10,868 nucleotides of DNA from Candidatus Hikarchaeia archaeon HikBin4 (GCA_009889685.1 WTZT01000011.1:1-10868); one strand, 5' to 3'. Positions 1 through 7,740 are shown, counted from the stretch's first letter. Numbers and translations are program-made. The notes: a model not told the origin generated them from the sequence alone.

Positions 1-559
1 CTTTTGGCTCTCTCGTGGCCAAAATTTTTTCCCCATATGCCCCTATCTGAATTTTCATCGTTTCCGGAACCGACTCCAATGTAAAAACTACACTCCCCAG
101 GCCCGCTCTACTTGCATATGCCGCAGTAGATGCACCATGATTACCTGTGGATGCAATTGTTATCTTCGTTGCACCAACCTCAACAGCTTTGGACACCGCT
201 ACAGAACAAAGACGGTCTTTAAATGACCATGTTGGATTTTGACTTTCATCTTTAATGTATAATTTTATACCTTCTTTTTCTACCAAAGCTGGACACTCTA
301 TCAAGGGAGTTCCCCCTTCTCCCAACGTCACTGCATACTTAATATGAACAGGAAGGAGATCTGAAAATGACCATACATCGCTGAAATTTTCAAACGTTTT
401 CCGAGAAATTATTTTTGAAAGTGCATCATAATCATACATCGGCGCCACATTTGACACAAATTTTTTAGTTTTACAACTAGGACACCCCTCAAACATAGGA
501 CGATCTGTATATTCTTCTCCACAGAATACACATTTTAATCCAGTTACATATGTTGTCAT
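1..559 (-). CDS. Threonine-synthase-like PLP-dependent enzyme, carboxy-terminal part cut off by the window edge
   Basis: This is the first 186 codons of a fold-type II PLP enzyme, read by hand on the minus strand. An amino-terminal zinc ribbon is visible (C10-x2-C13 and C26-x2-C29), as in many archaeal threonine synthases. A 'GEGGTPLIE' segment (about 80-88) follows, then the PLP-lysine region NPTWSFKDR with K114, and the phosphate-binding STGNHGAS segment (about 138-145). Threonine synthase converts O-phosphohomoserine to threonine, but related enzymes use other substrates. The usual glycine in NPTGSFKDR is replaced by tryptophan (W111), so I do not assign thrC. The ATG overlaps the stop of the upstream oxidoreductase gene by one base (TAATG), indicating translational coupling. 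A weak Shine-Dalgarno-like AGAGGTCAT lies upstream inside that gene. The fold and cofactor are confident; the substrate is unknown. Confidence 0.85.
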   Translation of the reverse strand, partial: MTTYVTGLKCVFCGEEYTDRPMFEGCPSCKTKKFVSNVAPMYDYDALSKIISRKTFENFSDVWSFSDLLPVHIKYAVTLGEGGTPLIECPALVEKEGIKLYIKDESQNPTWSFKDRLCSVAVSKAVEVGATKITIASTGNHGASTAAYASRAGLGSVVFTLESVPETMKIQIGAYGEKILATREPK

Positions 560-1566
560 TAGAAACTTTGTATGACCTCTTTTGAAAATATTTTCATTTG
601 ATCAATTAGTTTCTCTACACTGTTTGCAGCAAAAATAATTGCGGGAAAGTGCGCCACGTCCACCTTTTGATATTCTTCCAACGCCCTGATTATCCTATCT
701 GAATTTCCAATAAGGTTCGCCTGTATGATTTTTTCCATCGACTGGTCTTTCAACGTGGAATTTGACAACGATCTCAAGTGTTCGAACACTTGTGATTTCT
801 TAAAAGCACGAATAGCTTCATTTTGATTTTTACCCATGCAGCACACAAGCTGAGGCGCGATATCAATATCTCCAGGCGATCCTCCATGTCTTTCACATAA
901 TATTTCCAATTTTTCTCTACTTTTTCCGATTTCTTCTGGAGTCAGCCCAGCGGGCAACCATCCATCCCCCCATTTCACCGCACGTTCTAGGGCATTCATG
1001 TGATTTCCACCAACATATATGGGAAATGGCTCTTGTAATGGCTTTGGACAGAGATCCACCCCTTCGATATTTATGTATTTTCCTCTATAGCTAGTTTCTC
1101 CTTTTAATAGCATTGAAAGTATCTCTGTATATTCATCCATGATATCTCCTCTTCTAGCATTTTTTTGTGGGAATACAGCTTCAAATTCCTCCCGGTAAGC
1201 ACCAATCCCTACTCCAAGTATTAAGCGCCCGTCAGATAGTTGATCTAGCGTAGCCGCTTGTTTAGCAACCCATATTGGATCCCGAAAGGGCAACACAGTT
1301 ACTGCTGTGTTAAATCTCAATGTTTCTGTTTTTGCGGCCAAATATGAAAACGTCTCAAAAATTTCGTAATATCTTGGGGGACTTTTCCAGGATTTTTTCA
1401 CATACTCTTGAGTTACTATGTGATCATTTCCCCCAATAGAATCAAATCCACCATCTTCTGCTTCTCGTGCAATCTGATATAGATTTTCTGGATCGCAAAA
1501 TGGAACTGGATACATCATTCCTTCCATGCCAGTTGGAAATCCTACTCCAAATTTAATAGCTGACAT
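559..1566 (-). CDS. LLM-class flavin/F420-dependent oxidoreductase (bacterial luciferase-like)
   Basis: This 335-residue protein has the full length of a luciferase-like monooxygenase TIM barrel. Visible family marks are the amino-terminal strand IKFGVGFPTG, the EDGGFDSIGGNDHIV segment (about 37-51, with D48-H49 where F420/flavin enzymes often carry DH), TAVTVLPFRDP (about 87-97), and LDQLSDGRLILGVGIGAYREEFEAV, the typical glycine-rich stretch after strand four. PFPIYVGGNHMNALERAVKWGDGWLP is the phosphate-binding region of the cofactor. It resembles the F420-dependent LLM subfamily (TIGR03619-like) more than FMNH2 alkanesulfonate monooxygenases, but this is judgement from memory. Cytosolic; no signal or membrane segments. 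It begins one base after the stop of the upstream Mer-like gene and overlaps the PLP-enzyme gene downstream by one base, so the three are probably co-expressed. The substrate cannot be told. Confidence 0.85.
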   Translation of the reverse strand: MSAIKFGVGFPTGMEGMMYPVPFCDPENLYQIAREAEDGGFDSIGGNDHIVTQEYVKKSWKSPPRYYEIFETFSYLAAKTETLRFNTAVTVLPFRDPIWVAKQAATLDQLSDGRLILGVGIGAYREEFEAVFPQKNARRGDIMDEYTEILSMLLKGETSYRGKYINIEGVDLCPKPLQEPFPIYVGGNHMNALERAVKWGDGWLPAGLTPEEIGKSREKLEILCERHGGSPGDIDIAPQLVCCMGKNQNEAIRAFKKSQVFEHLRSLSNSTLKDQSMEKIIQANLIGNSDRIIRALEEYQKVDVAHFPAIIFAANSVEKLIDQMKIFSKEVIQSF

Positions 1567-1567
1567 G

Positions 1568-2578
1568 TTATTTGATCTCGCCTATCACTTCTTCAGAAAA
1601 TTTTTCTATTATTTCTTGGGTATCGTATGACCCATTTTCAAAAGGAAGACCAGCTATATGTTTCACTCCCGATTCAATTAATTTTTCCATATGCGAAAGA
1701 CATTCCTCAGCAGTCCCCACAATAGCAAATTGTTCCACTATCTCCTCTGTTAATGTTTTTCTGATTTCCTTTAATTCTAACATATTAATATCCTCTATCC
1801 GCTTTACAACCTCGGCATCTTTTTTTGGAATCCCAATGGCTTCCAAAGTTTTCAATGGAACTGCTTTCACTATCCGAGCTATTATATCTACAACAGAATC
1901 TAACGCTGTATCTCTATCATCTGCAATTGATAGAAATGCCCAACATATAATGTCTAAATTCTCCGAATTTATCTCTGAATATTCCATCCCTCTTTGAATA
2001 TGTTTCTTCGCATATTCCATTCCAGAAACAGAAGCCAATCCCGCACCAGCAATCACTCCATCTCCCATTTTTCCTGCTAAAGATAAAATTTTTGGACCCC
2101 TTCCTGCAATATAAATTGGGATCTTTTTCTTCGAAACAAAATTTAGTCTGGCATTTTCCATAGAAAAAACACCAGCTCTCGTTGTAACATTTTTTTCTTC
2201 CATTAATTCCCTAATGGCTCTCGTCGCAGAACTCACCGTTTCAATGGGATGGGTTTGTGAAATCCCAAGCTGGTCGAGAACCATGGGCGATCCGGCACCT
2301 AACCCTAATATGGCTCTCCCATCTGATATTTCTGATATAGTGGAAATAGCGGCAGCCGTTAATGCTGGATGTCTTGTATATGGATTTGTTACTCCTGTTC
2401 CAATGCCAATCCTACTGGTGACATTAGCCACAATCGCCAATTGGGCATATGTATTTTTGTACAACCTTTCATCCGCAATAAAGAGATTTTTGTAGCTTTT
2501 GTCATTATCAACTGTTTTTGCTATCTCTACCAATTCGTTTGGATCATACTCATTTAATAACCCGACACTAAATCTCAT
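1568..2578 (-). CDS. Mer-like LLM oxidoreductase (5,10-methylenetetrahydromethanopterin reductase family)
   Basis: This 336-residue LLM-fold protein is closest, by eye, to the F420-dependent methylenetetrahydromethanopterin reductase (Mer) group. It has GIGTGVTNPYTRHPALTA (about 58-75), SEISDGRAILGLGAGSP (about 82-98) and KKIPIYIAGRGPKILSLAGKMGDG (starting near 152), all matching Mer-like positions. True Mer reduces methylene-H4MPT with F420H2 in C1 metabolism. Haloarchaea also carry Mer-like paralogues linked to folate-type C1 units. The amino-terminal active-site region reads NLFIADERLYKNTY, where methanogen Mer has ITDHYNNR-like sequence, so the histidine there is missing and substrate use may differ. 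The gene follows a site-2 protease after 68 bases that contain no good TATA box at the usual distance. A T5 run on this strand (2610-2614) could be a weak terminator of the upstream unit. It heads the three-gene cassette. Confidence 0.82.
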   Translation of the reverse strand: MRFSVGLLNEYDPNELVEIAKTVDNDKSYKNLFIADERLYKNTYAQLAIVANVTSRIGIGTGVTNPYTRHPALTAAAISTISEISDGRAILGLGAGSPMVLDQLGISQTHPIETVSSATRAIRELMEEKNVTTRAGVFSMENARLNFVSKKKIPIYIAGRGPKILSLAGKMGDGVIAGAGLASVSGMEYAKKHIQRGMEYSEINSENLDIICWAFLSIADDRDTALDSVVDIIARIVKAVPLKTLEAIGIPKKDAEVVKRIEDINMLELKEIRKTLTEEIVEQFAIVGTAEECLSHMEKLIESGVKHIAGLPFENGSYDTQEIIEKFSEEVIGEIK

Positions 2579-2646
2579 TACTCTACTTAATTATCTCCCG
2601 GCAACAGACAAAAACTATTCCTCTATTTGAATTAATCTTCTAATCT

Positions 2647-4434
2647 TCACCCTGAAAGCAAAGATGGACCAAAAATAGCAACTACAAGACACATAACCAT
2701 TATCATACTAACTCCTCTACACACAAAATTAACCACCTGTAGTTGTTTTTTCTTTGATAATCTAGAGGTCACTATCTCTATATATTTTCGTAGAATATGT
2801 CCGCCATCTAGTGGGGCTGTAGGTATGCAATTAAATAGACCCAAGTTGAAATTTACCCAACCCGTCCAAAAAAGAATATTTGCCAATTTAAATACAACCC
2901 AATCTATCTCTTTTAATGAATTCTTCACCGAATAAAAATTCGTATTATCATCCGTGAATCCTGCAAAATTAAACGGCAAATTGGCACTAACGACACTTAT
3001 TACTGGCAATTGCAAGGCAAGCATCACCCTTGAACCAAAAGAAATCTTTTCACCATTTGCCATCACCACATCCCCTCCCCCTAGCATCTGCAAGTAAACT
3101 TCTGCTGGATATTCTACTATTCCCACGTCATCAAATTCAATCCCACTGAACCCTTCTGAAGAAATCACGCCCAAAAAACCAGACTCTATTTGGGCATTCG
3201 GATGCTCCCCCAATTGAACTTTTTGTTTCGATTTTACCCATCTGTTCTCACTTTCTAGACGCTCATAATACTCTATCTCTACAACCGTTTTCGGAGTGCT
3301 TTTTTTCAAAAAACCTGTAAGTCCATCGCTATCTACCACTCGAACCCCGTTGATACTCGTCACCACTATGTGGCCGAGTGGTGGCCATTGAGTTTTATCC
3401 TCTTCCATCCAAGGTCCATCTTCTACAAGATTTACCAAAGCACCCATGGGAATTCTCTGTGCCTCTTCATTTCCTATTTGAACTAGCACGACATCTTTAG
3501 CCCTAATTAACTCCTCCAACCCACCTATCGTTTGTACTTCTACTCCTTCAATCACCAAATTATTCCCATATCCCATCACCACCTCTCTATGTTTGTATGG
3601 TCCATTACTGCTCATGCCAACTATACCAATTCTACGATCAACGGTCACCATCTGAATTTCATCCGAACCCCTTCTTTCAACTACCCAGCTTTCGAATAGT
3701 ATCCCTTTTTCAGTACCTACTATTCGATCACCATCTAAAATACCAGCTTGTTCTGCTGGAGATCCTGGGAATACTCCTCCAACTGCGATTCCTTGTTCTA
3801 TCCCAATTCCTCCTGAAATTGGACCAAACAATAACAAAAAACAGATCAACGCAACGAAAAAATTATTTGCAACTCCTCCTGAAAACATTCTCATCTGGCC
3901 CACCCTCTTTGCTTTTTTTATACTATCTTCATCCGGCTCTACAAATGCTCCTATTGGAAGAACCGTAAATAATGCAAGTCCCATTGTTTTAACTTTTATA
4001 TTTTCCACTCTGCACATTATCCCATGGCCACCTTCATGAACAACCAATCCTATTATTAGCCCCAAAAATATATCTACAGCAACTTTCCATGGAAGGAATT
4101 CATTAATACCTGGGATTATGAGCATATTCTTAGGCTGACTAAATGCAGTGGGCGTTGGGTTCTGTATTACCATTGACGCAGAAGATATCAGCAGTAAAAA
4201 CGTAGCTATCATCACCAAACTCGCAACAAATACTCCTACATTTCCCCATACTTTCCAAAAACGTTTAGGTGATGCTAGTTTTTCCAACAATCTCCTCCCC
4301 CTTTCCGTATGAATAGTATGTATTGGCCCTTGAGATCTAATGTACTTTGGAATAATTCCTCTACGTTCCAGCCATTTTATCCCAATTGAATAAACCAGAA
4401 TCCCCCATATAATAGTCCAAATAGAATATTCCAT
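2647..4434 (-). CDS. Site-2 protease family intramembrane zinc metalloprotease with PDZ domain (M50)
   Basis: This 595-residue polytopic membrane protein carries the S2P zinc motif HEGGH (133-137) inside a hydrophobic helix (about 117-132). The distal metal-ligand motif NCIPTAPLDGGH has its aspartate at about D543 in another helix. Further hydrophobic segments lie at about 4-20, 67-90, 190-208 and 567-592. Between the two catalytic halves is a long soluble insert with at least one PDZ-like domain; GSPAEQAGILDGDRIVG (about 224-240) is the peptide-groove segment. A second PDZ-like part follows around 340-400 (GHIVVTSINGVRVVDSDGL). Such enzymes cleave membrane-anchored proteins, often anti-sigma or regulatory factors; the target here is unknown. 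The architecture matches haloarchaeal S2P homologues. The ATG lies seven bases after the lysS stop, with a GAGGAG motif ten bases upstream that is also the end of lysS, so it is likely translated from the pyrH-lysS mRNA. Confidence 0.92.
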   Translation of the reverse strand: MEYSIWTIIWGILVYSIGIKWLERRGIIPKYIRSQGPIHTIHTERGRRLLEKLASPKRFWKVWGNVGVFVASLVMIATFLLLISSASMVIQNPTPTAFSQPKNMLIIPGINEFLPWKVAVDIFLGLIIGLVVHEGGHGIMCRVENIKVKTMGLALFTVLPIGAFVEPDEDSIKKAKRVGQMRMFSGGVANNFFVALICFLLLFGPISGGIGIEQGIAVGGVFPGSPAEQAGILDGDRIVGTEKGILFESWVVERRGSDEIQMVTVDRRIGIVGMSSNGPYKHREVVMGYGNNLVIEGVEVQTIGGLEELIRAKDVVLVQIGNEEAQRIPMGALVNLVEDGPWMEEDKTQWPPLGHIVVTSINGVRVVDSDGLTGFLKKSTPKTVVEIEYYERLESENRWVKSKQKVQLGEHPNAQIESGFLGVISSEGFSGIEFDDVGIVEYPAEVYLQMLGGGDVVMANGEKISFGSRVMLALQLPVISVVSANLPFNFAGFTDDNTNFYSVKNSLKEIDWVVFKLANILFWTGWVNFNLGLFNCIPTAPLDGGHILRKYIEIVTSRLSKKKQLQVVNFVCRGVSMIMVMCLVVAIFGPSLLSG

Positions 4435-4441
4435 GAATCGT

Positions 4442-6097
4442 TTACTCCTCTCTCCGCAAACGTTTCGCTATAAATTCTTGATCAAGAGATGCTAGTAGCG
4501 GTCCCAATCTTGGCCCCCGATCCTGGGAAAATAGCAGTTTATAATTAACTTTGAAAAATTGACCCAACTCGATCCCATTACTTTTCGCAATTTCATAAAT
4601 TTTTTCCTGAATTTCTGCCCCCTCGTGTCCCTCCTCTACAAAACAAGCCAATTCTTCCAAAGCCCGTTCTACCTTTTCATTTATTTCTATGTCTGGAATC
4701 TCTCCAAAAATATGATAGTTATACTCATTTTGATGAACTTCGGCCCATTTTCTCCCCTTTTGCACACGTTCAATTGCCAAAAAAGTGACCCATTCTGGCA
4801 TTTCCAAGTCAATCAACTTTTGTCGTGTTGCCATGTCAATTTGCAAATCACTATCGTTGGTCATTCCTAAAACTGCAGCAAATCTATACGGTATTCTCCG
4901 CCGCAGTTTAAATTCTTCAAGATCTTCTTTCCCTATCCATTTCTTCACTGTTTCCCGTATTATTATGGGATATATTTCTGTAGGAACAACTTGAGCCGTT
5001 TTCTGAACATTTTCTTTGTAATATGCCCGTTCAAATTCATCGAATTCATCAACTAGTGTATCTATCTTTTCAAGATCAAGATCTCTTTGTTTATTTGGAT
5101 TCTTCGCAAAAAAATAACGTACTATTTCCGGTTCAACCAATTCAAACATATCTCCCACCGTAACGATGTTTCCTTTGGAAGAAGAAAGGGCCTTTCCACC
5201 TAACGTAAACCATTCATATACCATTGGAACTGGAGGTTCTATCTCAAATATTTTCCTAGCAATTTCCTGACCACTAGGCCATGAACCCTCTGCATGATCC
5301 TTCCCAAATGGTTCAAAATCAATTTTTAATATTTTCCAGTCAGCAGGCCATTCAAATCTCCAAGAGAGTTTCCCTTCTCTGAATGTCGCAACTCCCTCGT
5401 GCCCACAACCACTTACTCGGACCCCTTCTGCATCTGCAAAACCTTCGCATTCGTACTCTACCAACTCTAAATTCATATCTACTTTTTTCACACCGGTTGT
5501 TAACTTACGGCACTTCTCACATTGGGGTATGAACGGAACGTAGTCTTTTGATACATTTTTTTGATATTTATTGAGAATTTCACGAGTAAGTGGTAAATTC
5601 TGTAGAGCCTCTCGAACCACTCCCTCAAACATACCTTCGTTGTACATGTCTGTTGTCGAAATGAATTCTACTGGGGCCCCTATCATCTCCGTACTTTCCC
5701 GCAGTAACGCTGTGAAATGGTCTCCATATGATTTATACTCATTATTAAATGGATTTGGAATTTCTGAATATGGAACGCCCAAATTTTCTCCTAGTGCTTT
5801 TGCATCTATATCTTTCAAACTAACTAGATTCCAGTTTTCATCAGTTAAGACATTCGGAAGTTTCCTCAGAGCATCTTTGTCATCCGATGTAAATATTTGC
5901 CGTACTTTATATCCCCGATTCCTTAACATTTCTGCCACATAATATCCTCTCATTATCTCGTTTAAATGTCCCAAGTGAGGAGAACCAGATGGCGACACTG
6001 CTCCTTTTATTACTATGGGTTCTGTCGGTTCTCTAGATTCTATCTCATCTGCAATTTTTTCTGCCCAGAATCTTCGATCAGCTTCTTTACTCATCAT
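4442..6097 (-). CDS. lysS: Lysyl-tRNA synthetase, archaeal class I
   Basis: This 551-residue protein charges tRNA-Lys with lysine in the cytosol. It is the class I (Rossmann-fold) LysRS typical of most euryarchaea, not the class II enzyme of bacteria and eukaryotes. The HIGH-type signature is SPSGSPHLGH (HLGH at 41-44). The KMSKS-equivalent loop is ALSSSKGN (SSSKGN at 305-310). A zinc-ribbon insert uses C193-x2-C196 with C217 and C231. DFEPFGKDHAEGSWPSG (about 260-276) is the conserved active-site stretch before KMSKS. The helical anticodon-binding part fills the carboxy-terminal 200 residues and ends in FIAKRLRREE. Length agrees with haloarchaeal homologues. The start is one of two adjacent ATGs (6097 or 6094); the choice changes one residue. 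It follows pyrH by 12 bases with no Shine-Dalgarno motif in the gap. Confidence 0.97.
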   Translation of the reverse strand: MMSKEADRRFWAEKIADEIESREPTEPIVIKGAVSPSGSPHLGHLNEIMRGYYVAEMLRNRGYKVRQIFTSDDKDALRKLPNVLTDENWNLVSLKDIDAKALGENLGVPYSEIPNPFNNEYKSYGDHFTALLRESTEMIGAPVEFISTTDMYNEGMFEGVVREALQNLPLTREILNKYQKNVSKDYVPFIPQCEKCRKLTTGVKKVDMNLELVEYECEGFADAEGVRVSGCGHEGVATFREGKLSWRFEWPADWKILKIDFEPFGKDHAEGSWPSGQEIARKIFEIEPPVPMVYEWFTLGGKALSSSKGNIVTVGDMFELVEPEIVRYFFAKNPNKQRDLDLEKIDTLVDEFDEFERAYYKENVQKTAQVVPTEIYPIIIRETVKKWIGKEDLEEFKLRRRIPYRFAAVLGMTNDSDLQIDMATRQKLIDLEMPEWVTFLAIERVQKGRKWAEVHQNEYNYHIFGEIPDIEINEKVERALEELACFVEEGHEGAEIQEKIYEIAKSNGIELGQFFKVNYKLLFSQDRGPRLGPLLASLDQEFIAKRLRREE

Positions 6098-6109
6098 CGA
6101 ATATCAACA

Positions 6110-6799
6110 TTATTTCGCATCCGAATTAATGACAGTACCATTATATTCACCATGAAGCGCAGCGTTTACTACATTCTTGGGATCTGATCCATCAATTACA
6201 ATAGTTTTGATACCCGACCGCTCAATCAATTTTGAAGCCAATAAATCAACTGGGGCTGGATTCCCTGCTACCATTTCCATACTAGAAATTATCTCTACTA
6301 ATTTTCCTGGAGATAATTCATTGAATCTAGTTGCTTTTGGATTTAATTTTGGATCTGAATCGTACACCCCATCTACACTAGTCGCATATATTAGTAAATC
6401 TGCATCAGTATATTCTGCTAGCGCCGCCCCAACTGCGTCTGTGGTTTGTCCAGGGGCCACTCCTCCCATTACTACTATCCCTTCTTGATGAAGTATCTGT
6501 TTGGCAGATTCATAATCTTTAGGAGGAAGTTGTCCAAATTTGTGATCTATCCCCAACATTAGTAATTGGGCATTAACTCTTGTAATCGCTATCCCCATCT
6601 GGTCCAATTCACTCTCATTAGAACCAAATTCTCTTGCAATTTCAATATAATCTCTTGCAATCTTTCCACCTCCTACAACTATTCCCACTGAATTATTTTC
6701 TGCTATAATTTGGCCCACTACTTCTGCATATTCTTCAATCCTATCTTTGGATAATCTAGGGACAAGAACACTTCCACCAATCGAAATCACTATCCTCAT
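6110..6799 (-). CDS. pyrH: UMP kinase, archaeal type
   Basis: This 229-residue amino-acid-kinase-fold enzyme phosphorylates UMP to UDP with ATP in pyrimidine nucleotide synthesis. Visible marks are the amino-terminal MRIVISIGGSVL with the GGS loop (8-10), VVGGGKIARDYI (about 41-52), the UMP-binding region DQMGIAITRVNA (about 66-77), GQTTDAVGA (roughly 118-126), and YATSVDGVYDSDPKLNPKA, the ATP-binding part typical of archaeal and bacterial UMP kinases. I chose the ATG at 6799 over an in-frame TTG six bases upstream because archaeal UMP kinases begin MRxVxSxGGS and because a TATA-like box lies about 28 bases before this ATG. It is the first gene of the pyrH-lysS-S2P unit, a gene order I recall from haloarchaea. 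It is divergent from the MoaE fusion gene. Confidence 0.96.
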   Translation of the reverse strand: MRIVISIGGSVLVPRLSKDRIEEYAEVVGQIIAENNSVGIVVGGGKIARDYIEIAREFGSNESELDQMGIAITRVNAQLLMLGIDHKFGQLPPKDYESAKQILHQEGIVVMGGVAPGQTTDAVGAALAEYTDADLLIYATSVDGVYDSDPKLNPKATRFNELSPGKLVEIISSMEMVAGNPAPVDLLASKLIERSGIKTIVIDGSDPKNVVNAALHGEYNGTVINSDAK

Positions 6800-6814
6800 T
6801 ATCAAATTTGAAAG

Positions 6815-6838
6815 CCTTTAAGAGATATATCCTTTCCC
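6815..6838 (-). promoter_or_regulatory. Probable leaderless promoter of the pyrH-lysS unit
   Basis: Read on the minus strand this is a purine stretch GGAAAGG (BRE-like) directly followed by ATATATCT (6830-6823), centred about 28 bases upstream of the pyrH ATG at 6799. That spacing puts transcription start at or within a few bases of the start codon, so the mRNA is probably leaderless. It lies in the 109-base divergent region shared with the moaE-type gene. Confidence 0.55.
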
Positions 6839-6880
6839 TTCTCTAAGTATCGATCACATTCGTATCATAGTCGATGAATA

Positions 6881-6892
6881 CAAGTATTTTCT
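6881..6892 (+). promoter_or_regulatory. Weak TATA-like element for the MoaE fusion gene
   Basis: The sequence AAGTATTTTC is centred about 23 bases before the ATG at 6909. It is followed by a pyrimidine-rich run with no Shine-Dalgarno motif. This is consistent with a leaderless start but is a weak TATA match, and its spacing is a little short. Confidence 0.3.
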
Positions 6893-6908
6893 TTTCCTTT
6901 ACCCCTAC

Positions 6909-7700
6909 ATGAGACCTCTTGGAGTTGCTGCCCCCCCCTCTGATTTAAGCACTTTGATAGACAAATTGTCCACTTTTTTATACTCTAAAGGATCATTGGC
7001 AGTAATCTCCCCCCTGTCTACTGACACTTTTACAAAATCTAATTTCTCTGTTTATCAAATAGATGGAGAAGGAAATTGGGCTGCGTCCGGATCTAATCTG
7101 ACCCTCATGACACTTTTTGATACTCTAGCAACAAAACATGATTATGTTCTTGTTAGCGGCTTCGAAAATGCCAATATTCCTTATCTAGTTTTAGCTGAAC
7201 ATTCTCACAATGGTACAACTCTAATGGAAATAGATTCAGCCGAAAATCTCGACACCACTCAACTTCTTCTTGAATTAAACACAACAGAACCATTTGAAAC
7301 TTTAGATTCCCTCATTGATAGGGCAGTCAAATCTCCAAACGCAAACCAAGCTGGGGCAATAGCCACATTCACTGGACGTGTTCGCGAATTGGATCACCCT
7401 TCCGATTCTCCCACAACTAGACTAGAATTCGAGAAATATGCTGGAATTGCTGAAGCTAGACTAAACCAAATATGTTCGGACCTCTGCCAACGTGATGGAA
7501 TTTTTGAAGTCCTCATGCATCATCGAGTTGGACACATCGAATCAGGACAAAATGTAGTTTTCGTCGTTGTCTTAGGCGCACATAGGAGTGAAGCTTTCAA
7601 AACAGTTCAGGATGGCATCGATCGCCTAAAAAATGAAGTTCCCATATTCAAAAAAGAAATAAAAATTGACGGTTCATTTTGGGTCCATGACCGTCCATAA
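6909..7700 (+). CDS. moaE: Molybdopterin synthase large subunit MoaE with degenerate amino-terminal MobB-like domain
   Basis: This is a 263-residue fusion. The MoaE part (about 134-263) shows QAGAIATFTGRVRE (147-160), LEFEKYAGIAEARL, HHRVGHIESGQNVVFVVVLGAHRSEAF, and IDRLKNEVPIFKKE with K241 and K248. The two lysines are spaced by seven, as are the catalytic lysines K119/K126 of E. coli MoaE. MoaE with MoaD-thiocarboxylate converts cyclic pyranopterin monophosphate to molybdopterin. The first 130 residues align by eye with the MobB-like P-loop domain of haloarchaeal MobB-MoaE fusions: MRPLGVAAPPSDLSTLIDKL against an MxVLGVVGPSxSGKTTLVxxL-type start, and DYVLVSGFENANIPYLVL in place of the Walker B-like strand and VEGF motif. 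The GxxxxGKT Walker A motif is gone, so nucleotide binding there is unlikely. The ATG is fixed by the alignment start. Confidence 0.9.
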   Translation: MRPLGVAAPPSDLSTLIDKLSTFLYSKGSLAVISPLSTDTFTKSNFSVYQIDGEGNWAASGSNLTLMTLFDTLATKHDYVLVSGFENANIPYLVLAEHSHNGTTLMEIDSAENLDTTQLLLELNTTEPFETLDSLIDRAVKSPNANQAGAIATFTGRVRELDHPSDSPTTRLEFEKYAGIAEARLNQICSDLCQRDGIFEVLMHHRVGHIESGQNVVFVVVLGAHRSEAFKTVQDGIDRLKNEVPIFKKEIKIDGSFWVHDRP

Positions 7701-7732
7701 TACCCCATTTTGACCCAAAATAACGTGTTTTT
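7676..7732 (+). terminator. Stem-loop over the moaE stop codon followed by a T run
   Basis: Perfect 10-base inverted arms, ATTTTGGGTC (7676-7685) and GACCCAAAAT (7712-7721), enclose a 26-base loop containing the stop codon. Six bases later comes TTTTT (7728-7732). The distal arm can also pair within ATTTTG-ACC-CAAAAT (7707-7721), a mutually exclusive small hairpin. The arrangement resembles an intrinsic-type terminator, although archaeal termination mostly needs only the T run. Confidence 0.4.
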
Positions 7733-7740
7733 ATACGCCC

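Noticed and set aside
1572..1997. Plus-strand open frame of 141 codons opposite the Mer-like gene
   Set aside because: It is antisense to a full-length LLM enzyme and has no family resemblance or start signal.
3597..3968. Open frame of 123 codons on the plus strand inside the PDZ site-2 protease
   Set aside because: It lies wholly opposite a well-supported protease gene. It is low in complexity and leucine/phenylalanine-rich, with no promoter.
6848..6876. ATCGA/TCGAT inverted repeat in the pyrH/moaE divergent region
   Set aside because: The arms are only five bases with a 17-base spacer, too short to distinguish from chance.
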